From positions 434,001 to 498,000 of the forward strand of contig NZ_CP192507.1 in NCBI RefSeq assembly GCF_050613145.1: a stretch of DNA of 64,000 bases. Direction: 5' to 3'. Below, piece by piece: positions 1 through 7,349 of the stretch. A program made the position numbers and the translations under genes. Under the pieces are notes generated by a model. The model was not told the origin of the DNA, searched no databases, and was given only the letters and a program-made list of their open reading frames with translations. The number at the start of each line of letters is the position of its first letter. Position 1 is the stretch's first letter. Source of the DNA: Lysinibacillus_B sp050613145 (GTDB lineage Bacteria; Bacillota; Bacilli; Bacillales_A; Planococcaceae).

Positions 1-1
1 G

Positions 2-238
2 TTTGAAACGCCCGCCTTTCCAGCGCTAACGGAAATCCACGACCAAGTGTGCCAAGTGTTAAAAGCGAAACCAAAGTATGATAATACCTTACTCATCGCT
101 ACACAGATTTACACAGCGAGCGAAGCATTTAGTGACCTCCCAACATATGACTTCGATTTTGCGGATATTGTGATGCAAGCAATCGATGGTGATTCAGGCG
201 GAGATGCTGGTGGTGACGGCGGTAGCGGGGGAGACTAA
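2..238 (+). CDS. C-terminal fragment of an unidentified protein
   Basis: An open frame enters from the left edge and ends at TAA, so only about 78 C-terminal residues are visible. The GTG at 47 is internal, because the frame is open back to the edge. The visible part is mildly helical and ends in a low-complexity Gly/Asp/Ser tail (GGDAGGDGGSGGD). Glycine-rich tails of this kind occur at the ends of several Bacillales proteins, for example DUF4003-type and TIGR04222-type proteins. I cannot assign a family from this piece. Confidence 0.6.
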   Translation, partial: FETPAFPALTEIHDQVCQVLKAKPKYDNTLLIATQIYTASEAFSDLPTYDFDFADIVMQAIDGDSGGDAGGDGGSGGD

Positions 239-250
239 CAAGAATTAGGG

Positions 251-285
251 TGCGAGCAAAACCCGCAGCTATCCAGTCAAAAAAC
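251..285. repeat. Two-unit 21-nt repeat array (GRYCAAAA family)
   Basis: Two CAAAA cores start at 257 and 278, exactly 21 nt apart. They are preceded by GAG and by ATCCAGT, which matches the much longer array at 34979-35170. The array lies directly after the stop codon of the partial gene. Confidence 0.55.
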
Positions 286-432
286 TAGCTCAAGCCATGT
301 ATAAAAATCGATATTCTGCACAAACTAATCACACACTCTCCTGATAGGTTTCTGTTTTCCAAGAACGTGGAGATTTTTCTATTAACTTCATGTAGAGGTT
401 TCTGCAAAGGAAGCGGGAACTCAAACTTTGAT

Positions 433-462
433 GAGATCGCATGCGATGTGATCTCTTTTTTT
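433..462 (+). terminator. Hairpin followed by a T-run
   Basis: GAGATC (433-438) pairs with GATCTC (450-455), with an inner CAT/ATG, and is followed by a run of Ts. It has the form of an intrinsic terminator. It could end transcription of the upstream gene, or be part of the structured element that starts just after it. Confidence 0.5.
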
Positions 463-473
463 ATCCCGCATTA

Positions 474-675
474 ACGGGCATTAAGACTCCCACCTCAAGG
501 CTTAAGGAAAATCGAGAAGCGTAGGTGGGAGATCAACTGCCCGTAAAAGCCCGATTGGTTAAGGACAACAGGACGTTGGTCACGCAGGCGTTGCCACACG
601 ACGTGGCGTTCTTAGCTTGCGTTCCTCTCTCAATCAGTGGGGGATGAGGAAACCCCCCACTGATTGAAGTTTCAC
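474..675 (+). mobile_element. Structured non-coding element resembling an IS200/IS605 right end or omega-RNA
   Basis: No gene lies between 239 and 779, but this part folds heavily. ACGGGC (474-479) pairs with GCCCGT (539-544) and encloses a 9-bp stem (487-495 with 523-531). Next come GCCAC/GTGGC (593-597 with 603-607) inside ACGCA/TGCGT (582-586 with 618-622). A perfect 13-bp hairpin follows (631-643 with 654-666), then TTCAC. A terminal hairpin followed by a short cleavage-like tail is typical of IS200/IS605 ends, and TnpB guide RNAs come from that end. No tnpA or tnpB is present, so it would be a solo or non-autonomous remnant (PATE-like). The structure is seen; the family assignment is inferred. 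Confidence 0.4.
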
Positions 676-718
676 TTTATGCGGATGCACTACTTACAAA
701 ATTTTAATCCTCCAAATT

Positions 719-747
719 TTGGTGAAGTGCCGAAAAAGCGTTATAAT
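719..747 (+). promoter_or_regulatory. SigA-type promoter of the PrpE-like phosphatase gene
   Basis: TTGGTG (719-724) and a perfect TATAAT (742-747) are separated by 17 nt. They lie 32 nt upstream of the ATG, which has GGGAGAAG as its ribosome binding site. Confidence 0.7.
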
Positions 748-779
748 ATAAAATAACCAATCAGACAGGGAGAAGTGTT

Positions 780-1517
780 ATGAATTTATTTATCGTAAGT
801 GACATACATGGGATGGCCAAAGAATTTGAAGCAATTCTACAGCACTGGGATAAGGAAAGTTTGCTTGTGATTTTAGGTGATATGATTGATCGCGGGGAGT
901 ACTCTTATGAGGTGGTACAGCGTGTGATGGCTTTACAGCAACAATATCCCGAAAAAGTGATCGTCATGAAAGGGAATCATGAGGATTTGCTCATGTACTA
1001 TGTGGACGGTTTGATGAAAGATCCAACACCGTTTTTAATGAATGGTGGTATGGAGATGCTGCGTTCGTTCATCAAGGACGTAGATATAGAGGCAACAGCG
1101 GAAAATATAGAAATTTTAACAACACAGTTTGCCAAGGAAATCGACTTTTTACGGAATGCTCGTCACTATTACCAATATGGCAAGCTGCTGCTGACACATG
1201 CTGGTTTTGATTCGGCACTCGATCATTGGCAAAACACAAAGAGTCGTGATTTTTTGTGGATTCGCAATCATTACATACATGAAAATAAAACCGGCCTAGT
1301 GAATGTTTTTGGTCATACGCCAACACGCAATATGCATGAAATCGACGATATTTGGATTAGCCCGTGCCAAAGCTATATTGGTATCGACGGCGGCTGTGCA
1401 TACGGCGGTCAATTAAATGCCTTGCTGATGAGCGAGCAAGGGGAGATTTTGGATACATTTGTTGTGCTGTCGGGTAAGGAAATAAAGATGGAAGAAAAGG
1501 GACTGCCTCATGGATGA
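780..1517 (+). CDS. PrpE-like metallophosphoesterase (serine/threonine phosphatase family)
   Basis: This 245-residue protein has the full calcineurin-type metallophosphatase signature in order: SDIHG near residue 7 (Asp and His metal ligands), GDMIDRG, GNHE, an HAGF segment and GHTP near the C-terminus. This is the bis(5'-nucleosyl)-tetraphosphatase / PrpE / lambda-phosphatase group, which hydrolyses phosphoproteins or diadenosine polyphosphates in the cytoplasm using two divalent metals. It has its own SigA-type promoter and its own terminator, so it is monocistronic. The ATG is preceded by GGGAGAAG at good spacing. Family membership is secure, but the substrate cannot be read from the sequence. 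Confidence 0.85.
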   Translation: MNLFIVSDIHGMAKEFEAILQHWDKESLLVILGDMIDRGEYSYEVVQRVMALQQQYPEKVIVMKGNHEDLLMYYVDGLMKDPTPFLMNGGMEMLRSFIKDVDIEATAENIEILTTQFAKEIDFLRNARHYYQYGKLLLTHAGFDSALDHWQNTKSRDFLWIRNHYIHENKTGLVNVFGHTPTRNMHEIDDIWISPCQSYIGIDGGCAYGGQLNALLMSEQGEILDTFVVLSGKEIKMEEKGLPHG

Positions 1518-1536
1518 GACAGTCTCTTTTTCAATT
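1497..1536 (+). terminator. Intrinsic terminator of the phosphatase gene
   Basis: The GACTGCCTCAT / ATGAGACAGTC hairpin overlaps the stop codon and runs into a T-run. Confidence 0.75.
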
Positions 1537-1677
1537 CAAGTAAGTATGCTCCAGGAGAAAAGAAGCACACTACTCAAAAGTATTTTAAAATTGAAAATAT
1601 TTTATTTCGTGTAACGTAAATAGATTACTCACGTCTAATGCCTTGAAGTACAGCAACTAGAAAAAGGAGAGAATAGT

Positions 1678-2160
1678 ATGAAAAAAATGTGGATGATGGT
1701 GCTAACGGCGATGTTAGCGATGGTGATTGCAGCTTGTTCTGGCAACGAGTCTGCTACAGTGGAAGTCAAGGAGTCTGCAAAAGAAATAGCAGACACGATG
1801 GTAGCGGAAGTCGAGCAACCCGCACAAATCGAATTATCGGCAGAACAATTAAAAGAATTCTACAATATAGATGCGGCAAAGCTGGAAGACTTTTCAGTGC
1901 GCATGCCAATGATGAATGTCAAAACAAATGAAATTGCGATTTTTAAAGTAAAAGAGGCAAAAGACGTGGCGGAGATTGAAGCAGCGGCGAAGCAACGCGC
2001 GGAAAATGTCATGAAGCAATTCGAGCAATATTTACCGGATCAATATGAAAATGCGAAAAACTATAAAATCGTGACAAAAGACAATTATGTATTAATGGTT
2101 ATTTCTGAAAGTGCAGAAGAACTAATCAACGTGTACGATCGCTTCTTCGAAAAAAAATAG
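1678..2160 (+). CDS. DUF4358-type lipoprotein, first gene of an O-acylation set
   Basis: This 160-residue protein begins with a lipoprotein signal peptide: a Lys-start, a hydrophobic core and an AACS lipobox, with the lipidated Cys near residue 20. The mature part holds a segment of the form 'KEFYNID..KLEDFSV' followed by 'NEIAIFKVKE', which is the pattern I associate with DUF4358. Such proteins are commonly encoded beside MBOAT acyltransferases and DHHW proteins, and the next two genes are exactly these. It probably assists surface-polymer acylation outside the membrane, but its molecular role is unknown. A strong AAAGGAGAG ribosome binding site fixes the ATG. Confidence 0.7.
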   Translation: MKKMWMMVLTAMLAMVIAACSGNESATVEVKESAKEIADTMVAEVEQPAQIELSAEQLKEFYNIDAAKLEDFSVRMPMMNVKTNEIAIFKVKEAKDVAEIEAAAKQRAENVMKQFEQYLPDQYENAKNYKIVTKDNYVLMVISESAEELINVYDRFFEKK

Positions 2161-2166
2161 ACGGCG

Positions 2167-3552
2167 ATGGTATTTAGTAGCCTGCTGTTCCTATTTTTAT
2201 TTTTGCCGGCTGTTTTAATACTTTATTATAGTGCCCCAAGAAGGATGAGAAATCTCATTTTATTTATAATGAGCCTGCTCTTCTATGCTTGGGGTGAGCC
2301 GGTTTACATTGTCATTATGTTAGTGTCTACGGTGACTGATTATAGTTTTGGGTTGCTATTAGATAAACCGAATATGGTTGCCATCAAGCGGAAGGGCATT
2401 GTGGCATGTTCGATTATCGTGAATCTTTTGCTGTTATCTTTTTTCAAGTACGCGGATTTTTTCATTCAAAATGTCAATGCATTCGCTGGGACGAATATGC
2501 CACTACTAGAGCTGCCTTTGCCTATCGGAATCTCCTTTTACACGTTCCAATCGATGTCTTACATTATCGACGTGTATAGAGGAACGGCGAAAGCACAGCG
2601 CAATTGGATCGACTTCGGCGCGTATATTGCACTGTTCCCGCAACTAGTGGCAGGACCAATCGTGAAATATAGTACGATTGCCGAACAACTGCAACAGCGT
2701 TCGGAAAATATGAAGATGTTCGCAGAGGGGGTTCGTCGGTTTACAATCGGACTAGCGAAAAAGGTGCTCTTAGCGAACAATATCGGCTTACTGTGGGACA
2801 CCATTTCTAGCTCTAATCTAGAGACGATGCCGGTGTTAACAGCTTGGCTTGGCATTATCGCCTTTGCCTTCCAAATTTATTTTGATTTTAGTGGTTATTC
2901 GGATATGGCCATTGGTCTTGGCCTTATGTTTGGTTTCCGGTTTAATGAAAATTTCAACAAGCCGTATATTGCACAGAGCATAACAGACTTTTGGCGAAGA
3001 TGGCATATTTCGCTTGGGTCGTGGTTTCGCGAATATGTGTACATTCCACTTGGAGGCAATCGGCGCGGGTTAGCCATCCAAATGCGTAATATCCTCATTG
3101 TGTGGATGCTCACAGGTTTTTGGCATGGCGCCAACTGGAATTTTATCGTTTGGGGACTGTATTTTGGTGTTATTCTCCTGATGGAAAAGTGGTGGGGGCT
3201 TACGTTGCTTCTGCGTTTGCCTCGCTGGATGCGACATCTGTATGCGATCGTACTTATTCTCATCGGCTGGGTACTGTTTGCCTTTGAACAGCCTACTGCG
3301 ATTGTTGATTATTTGGCGGCAATGTGGGGATTCAATGGGCAGTCACTTTGGAATGCCGATACGGTGTACTTTTTCTACACAAACGCCGTACTTCTATTCG
3401 TGTTAATCATTGCCTCGCTACCAATCAAGCAATGGTCAAAAATGAATGAATTGTCGTTCGTTCATGTAGTATGGTATGCATTTCTTTATTTGCTTTCTGT
3501 CGCGTATTTAGTAGATGCCACGTTTAACCCGTTTTTATATTTTCGTTTTTAG
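2167..3552 (+). CDS. MBOAT family O-acyltransferase (AlgI/DltB-like)
   Basis: This 461-residue polytopic membrane protein has about ten hydrophobic segments. The MBOAT hallmark is clear: TDFWRRWHISLGSWFREYV, then LTGFWHGANW with the conserved active-site His at about residue 320. AlgI-type MBOATs take an acyl (usually acetyl) group across the membrane and pass it to a periplasmic or extracellular esterase-like partner that O-acylates a polysaccharide. The start lies 6 nt after the previous stop and has only a weak ribosome binding site, so translational coupling is likely. The partner is the next gene, a DHHW protein. Known for the family: O-acylation. Inferred: that this set modifies an exopolysaccharide or secondary wall polymer. 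Confidence 0.9.
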   Translation: MVFSSLLFLFLFLPAVLILYYSAPRRMRNLILFIMSLLFYAWGEPVYIVIMLVSTVTDYSFGLLLDKPNMVAIKRKGIVACSIIVNLLLLSFFKYADFFIQNVNAFAGTNMPLLELPLPIGISFYTFQSMSYIIDVYRGTAKAQRNWIDFGAYIALFPQLVAGPIVKYSTIAEQLQQRSENMKMFAEGVRRFTIGLAKKVLLANNIGLLWDTISSSNLETMPVLTAWLGIIAFAFQIYFDFSGYSDMAIGLGLMFGFRFNENFNKPYIAQSITDFWRRWHISLGSWFREYVYIPLGGNRRGLAIQMRNILIVWMLTGFWHGANWNFIVWGLYFGVILLMEKWWGLTLLLRLPRWMRHLYAIVLILIGWVLFAFEQPTAIVDYLAAMWGFNGQSLWNADTVYFFYTNAVLLFVLIIASLPIKQWSKMNELSFVHVVWYAFLYLLSVAYLVDATFNPFLYFRF

Positions 3553-3564
3553 GGAGGGAATCAT

Positions 3565-4704
3565 ATGAAGCAATATACCGAGCGATTATTCGTGTTTGGC
3601 TTTGTCGGTACGATGTTTCTAATAGCGCTCCTTTTTTTCATTTTGCCTCATCAACGTTTCTCTGAACTAGAAAATAGGTATTTACAAGCGACACCACAGC
3701 TGACGTGGGAGAACTTATTATCGAAGCAATATGCCGAAGAGGTGGAAAGCTTCATCACGGATCATTTTCCGTTTCGGGACAAGTGGTTATGGGTGAAATC
3801 GACTTCAGAAAAGTACCGCTTGCAGCAGGAGAATAACGGCATTTACCAAGGGAAAGACGGCTATTTATTTGAAAAGTTTGTAGAGCCTGATTACACGACA
3901 GTCGCGCAATATACCGAGGCGGTCAATGCATTTGCAGGCAATCATCCAAAAGTGGCTATGACGTTTCTGCTTGCCCCGACATCGATTGGTCTTTATCCGG
4001 AGCGGTTACCATGGTTAGCCCCGTCGTATCCGCAATGGAAGGTCAATGAATTTATCGGGGAACATATGCACAACGAGATCACGTTTATGAATGGCTTTGA
4101 TTTTCTCACGCCGCATGCAGCAGAGCCGATTTATTATCGAACCGACCATCACTGGACGACATATGGCGCGTATTTAGCCTATGTCGCATATGCCGAGCAG
4201 CAAGGATGGCAGCCGCTGTCACCGCAAGATTTTCGGATTGAAACGGTCAGCCAGTCGTTTTTAGGCAGCTATCATACAAGAAGTCAATTTACGAATGTCA
4301 CACCAGATCAAATCGACGCGTACATCCCGCGTGATGCGGTCACGACCGAGATGTATATCGCCGATACCGATCAAACGGTAACAAGCCTATATGATCCAAG
4401 CTTTCTTGCCAAAAAAGATCAGTATTCTTATTTTCTAGGCGGGGTCCATGCGCTCATGAAGCTAACAACCGGGCTCCCTCCGCAACAGATTGAACAAGAG
4501 AAGCTACTCATTATCAAAGACTCGTATGCCCATAATGTCATCCCGTTTCTCACAAGGCATGTGCCGGAAATTCATGTCATCGATCTGCGCTATTATAATG
4601 GCAGCATTGATGCGTATTTGACGGAGCATGATATTAAAGACGTCCTGTTTTTATTTAACACGACTACATTTGTGGAGGATGAATCTTTGTTGAAGTTGAA
4701 GTGA
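3565..4704 (+). CDS. DHHW family protein (AlgX/AlgJ-like SGNH acyltransferase)
   Basis: This 379-residue protein has one N-terminal membrane anchor (residues about 8-27) and an extracellular domain. The defining DHHW motif is visible as TDHHW at about 194-197, and the nucleophile region as IIKDSYA with Ser near 320, followed by a C-terminal 'DLRYYNG' segment. AlgX/AlgJ proteins carry an acyl-Ser or catalyse transfer to sugars outside the membrane, fed by the MBOAT encoded just upstream (gap 12 nt). AGGGAGGG precedes the ATG. It is the last gene of the DUF4358-MBOAT-DHHW operon and is followed by a terminator. Confidence 0.85.
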   Translation: MKQYTERLFVFGFVGTMFLIALLFFILPHQRFSELENRYLQATPQLTWENLLSKQYAEEVESFITDHFPFRDKWLWVKSTSEKYRLQQENNGIYQGKDGYLFEKFVEPDYTTVAQYTEAVNAFAGNHPKVAMTFLLAPTSIGLYPERLPWLAPSYPQWKVNEFIGEHMHNEITFMNGFDFLTPHAAEPIYYRTDHHWTTYGAYLAYVAYAEQQGWQPLSPQDFRIETVSQSFLGSYHTRSQFTNVTPDQIDAYIPRDAVTTEMYIADTDQTVTSLYDPSFLAKKDQYSYFLGGVHALMKLTTGLPPQQIEQEKLLIIKDSYAHNVIPFLTRHVPEIHVIDLRYYNGSIDAYLTEHDIKDVLFLFNTTTFVEDESLLKLK

Positions 4705-4720
4705 TGGGGTAAAATAGGGG

Positions 4721-4755
4721 AATCCCACTGCACATGAGGCGGTGGGATTTTGTTT
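4721..4755 (+). terminator. Intrinsic terminator of the O-acylation operon
   Basis: AATCCCAC (4721-4728) pairs with GTGGGATT (4742-4749) and is followed by a T-rich tail. Confidence 0.75.
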
Positions 4756-4816
4756 TGTAAAAATGAAGTGTTGATTAATGGTATGATGGAGAAAACACAA
4801 AAAGGTGAAATAGGTT

Positions 4817-5722
4817 ATGAATTTTTATATCGTTATGCAGGGGCGTACATATATAGATGAAAAATCCAAAGGTATTATTTGGTCTCATATAATTGATAAA
4901 AGCGGTCAAACGCCACACTTTTGGGAACGAATGAAGGAAGTAAAAGTGGGAGATGTCATTTTTCATTATGTAAAAGGTGAGATTGTTGCCATTAGTATTG
5001 TGAGAAAAGACTGTTATGAAGGGAAAAAACCGTATAACGATGAAGAGGATGTCATTGGATTTACGGTGGAAGTGGCGTATGAGGAGTTAGAAAAAACGTT
5101 AAATATTAAAAATTATTTTAAAGAAATTCAACCGTTACTACCGAGAAAATATGCTGCTTTTCAAGAAAATGGCGATGGCAACCAAGGCTATCTTTTTCCG
5201 TGCAATGAGATGTTAGCACTGAAATTGTTAGAATTAATCGGTGACTTAAATGTTTATGAAGAAGAACAGGAGCAACTGGAATTTGCGATCGGGCCAATTG
5301 TAAAGAAGGAACGAAATAAGCTTGTCCCTATTTTAGCTGAAACAGAGGCAGAAGCTAAAGTGAAAATTCGTAAAGGGCAACAAAGGTTCAAACGAGGGTT
5401 GTCTCCTTTATGGAATAACCAATGTGCATTGTGTGGAATTGATTTACCAGCATTGCTTATAGCTAGTCATTCCAAGCCGTGGAAAGACAGTACCGATGAA
5501 GAAAGGCTAGATATTTATAACGGATTACTTCTTTGCTGCAATCATGATGCATTGTATGATCAAGGGTATATTGCATTTGACGGGACAGGGAAAATCCATA
5601 TTTCCAATGAGATAAATGAAGAAGATTATGAGAAATATGGCATTCATCCAAAAATGCGTGTGAATCGTCGACAAGAGAATAAACCGTATTTTAAATGGCA
5701 TAAGCGCAATGTTTTTAGATAG
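4817..5722 (+). CDS. HNH endonuclease with an N-terminal EVE/PUA-like domain (candidate type IV restriction)
   Basis: The protein has 301 residues. The N-terminal ~110 residues (YIVMQG, IIWSH, TPHFW, VGDVIFHYVKG) look like an EVE/PUA-type modified-base-binding fold. The C-terminal part is an HNH nuclease of the ScoMcrA kind: a CALC pair (Cys 203 and 206), the catalytic His in IASHSKPW (about 218), Asn in IYNGLLLC (about 235) and a CNHD segment (about 241-244). A base reader fused to an HNH nuclease is the architecture of modification-dependent restriction enzymes that cut DNA with altered cytosines. It stands alone and begins the defence-like stretch. The domain pattern is seen; the restriction role is inferred. 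Confidence 0.75.
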   Translation: MNFYIVMQGRTYIDEKSKGIIWSHIIDKSGQTPHFWERMKEVKVGDVIFHYVKGEIVAISIVRKDCYEGKKPYNDEEDVIGFTVEVAYEELEKTLNIKNYFKEIQPLLPRKYAAFQENGDGNQGYLFPCNEMLALKLLELIGDLNVYEEEQEQLEFAIGPIVKKERNKLVPILAETEAEAKVKIRKGQQRFKRGLSPLWNNQCALCGIDLPALLIASHSKPWKDSTDEERLDIYNGLLLCCNHDALYDQGYIAFDGTGKIHISNEINEEDYEKYGIHPKMRVNRRQENKPYFKWHKRNVFR

Positions 5723-6157
5723 TAGTGTGGTCTTTTAATAAAGATTGATAATTTATAATTAAGTTCGATCATTTATAATAAAGTTTGTTAAAAAACCTGT
5801 ATGGAATGTAGTTCTCTTATTCCATAATCGGGCCATTTAATTGAATAACACTTCTAAATTAAAAATGGGGTTTTATGTTAATCTTGATGTGAGTTTGTGA
5901 AACAATGTACTTAAGCTAACGGGGCAGGTTAGTTCAAAAAGGAATTCCATTTTTACACCGTTTATGACAAAGTTGAACCGAAATGTTATTATTTCAGTTT
6001 TTCTTGATCCACTAACAGGCAGATAGTTGAAGAAGAGGTCACTGGATCATTCGAACAGAAAATAGCGGCGTAAATGCGAACGGATGAAAAATAATGTTCG
6101 TACTTGTATCGTGAGATTTTGAATAGATGTTCTAGTAATCCCATAGTGTTTGTTATA
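5723..6157. other. AT-rich intergenic region
   Basis: There is no convincing gene here. The sequence is very AT-rich except for a short GC-richer patch around 5915-5935. No terminator, repeat array or promoter could be called with confidence. Confidence 0.4.
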
Positions 6158-6529
6158 ATGAATAAAAGACTTGATTGGCGTGAAGACATGGATGAATATA
6201 TTCGATTGGTGAACAAATCCGAAGATTATATTGAAAGCCATCTGAGTGAAAAAATTTCACTAGATGATTTAGCAAATAATGCAAATATGTCTAAATATCA
6301 TTTCCATCGTTTATTTAGAAAATACAATAACGAGACGGTGAAACAGTTTGTTACTAGAATAAAAGTGGAGCGATCAGGGATATTCCTCGCAGTCCGCAAT
6401 GATTTGAGCATCACAGATATTGCTCTCCGATATGGCTATAATGATGCGAGTACCTTCAATAAAGCTTTTAAGAAGTATATAGGAATGTCTCCTTTAGAAT
6501 ACAGGAAAGCAAGAAACGACAAGAAATAG
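6158..6529 (+). CDS. AraC-type DNA-binding protein without an effector domain
   Basis: This protein is 123 residues when started at ATG 6158. It consists almost only of the AraC double helix-turn-helix: 'ISLDDLANNANMSKYHFHRLFRKY' holds the first HTH, and 'ITDIALRYGYNDASTFNKAFKKYIGMSPLEYR' the second HTH with the family signature. The N-terminal DWREDMDEYI matches the usual beginning of AraC-GyrI fusion regulators and supports this start; 6188 is an alternative. No good ribosome binding site is seen. Such HTH units are normally fused to a GyrI-like effector domain, and here that domain is the next gene. It probably activates its own or nearby transcription when a small molecule binds the partner. 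Confidence 0.8.
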   Translation: MNKRLDWREDMDEYIRLVNKSEDYIESHLSEKISLDDLANNANMSKYHFHRLFRKYNNETVKQFVTRIKVERSGIFLAVRNDLSITDIALRYGYNDASTFNKAFKKYIGMSPLEYRKARNDKK

Positions 6530-6571
6530 CAGATAGTCTTCCCTATACTTAAGTTAAGGGAGATGATATTA

Positions 6572-7060
6572 ATGGAAAAACCAACGATCACAGTAGAAAA
6601 TATTGAAATGAAAGTAATCTATGTACGCTTCAAAGGAAATTATGTCGAGTATAGAAAAAATAGTCGTAAGATGTTCAATGAACTTTTCAAGTTCGCAAAA
6701 AAATATGATCTAATCAAAGATAATGTTACAAAGGTAATGACTATATACCATGACAATCCTTTCGTAACTGATTCAGAAAATTTACGAACTAGTATAGCAA
6801 TGACGGTTCCATCAGATACTGCAATTGAAGAAGAAGGACAAATCGGTACGATGACTTTTGGCGGAAAATACGCAGTATTACATTATGATTTAACGCTGGG
6901 TGAGTATGAAGAAGCTTGGAAATATGCTTATTCTGATTGGTTACTTAATAAAGGCGAATACACACCGAGAGATTCATTCCCATTTGAATTATACGTTACT
7001 GAGCCACCAAAAAACTTCAAAGCCAAGAGCAAGACAGATATTTATGTTCCGATTGAGTAA
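6572..7060 (+). CDS. GyrI-like (SbmC/BmrR-type) small-molecule-binding protein
   Basis: This 162-residue protein resembles the C-terminal effector domain of AraC-family multidrug regulators such as Rob. It has a duplicated beta-alpha-beta-beta pattern, 'VIYVRFKGNY', 'GTMTFGGKYAVLHYDLTLGEYEEAW' and a C-terminal 'FELYVTEP'. AAGGGAG at 6556-6562 favours ATG 6572 over 6563. It starts 42 nt after the AraC HTH gene and reads as the separated second half of a usually fused regulator. The clean stop and new ribosome binding site argue for a natural split rather than a sequencing frameshift. It probably binds a cationic or aromatic ligand, which cannot be named. Confidence 0.75.
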   Translation: MEKPTITVENIEMKVIYVRFKGNYVEYRKNSRKMFNELFKFAKKYDLIKDNVTKVMTIYHDNPFVTDSENLRTSIAMTVPSDTAIEEEGQIGTMTFGGKYAVLHYDLTLGEYEEAWKYAYSDWLLNKGEYTPRDSFPFELYVTEPPKNFKAKSKTDIYVPIE

Positions 7061-7198
7061 AAATACAATATTTAGATAGCCTTTAATGTTAGTTGATACA
7101 ATGTATACACATAAACTAATAGGTGCTTTATTTGAAGAAGGCTCATTGAAATGATCAAACTTTTTTATAAAAATCTCATATTAAGCTAAAAAGAGCAA

Positions 7199-7240
7199 CT
7201 CCATTTTGATCAATCTTTTTTCAAAATGGAGCATTTTTAT
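7199..7240 (+). terminator. Intrinsic terminator after the AraC/GyrI pair
   Basis: An 11-bp stem, 7199-7209 with 7221-7231, is followed by a T-rich stretch. Confidence 0.75.
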
Positions 7241-7306
7241 TTGTTGTTAAATAAGGATTGAAGGGCATTTTTAATCAGACTTTATTCTAAAGCTACAAGT
7301 AGTACA

Positions 7307-7339
7307 AGCCAGCTTTAAAGGTTTTTCTTTGAGCTGGCT
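7307..7339 (-). terminator. Probable terminator of the zinc-ribbon/HNH-repeat gene
   Basis: AGCCAGCT (7307-7314) and AGCTGGCT (7332-7339) form an inverted repeat just downstream of the minus-strand stop codon at 7350. Confidence 0.5.
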
Positions 7340-7349
7340 TCATCTACCT

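Noticed and set aside
6119..6159. A TATAAT overlapping the AraC start as a promoter for a leaderless mRNA
   Set aside because: No -35 at a suitable distance was found, and the hexamer overlaps the start codon.
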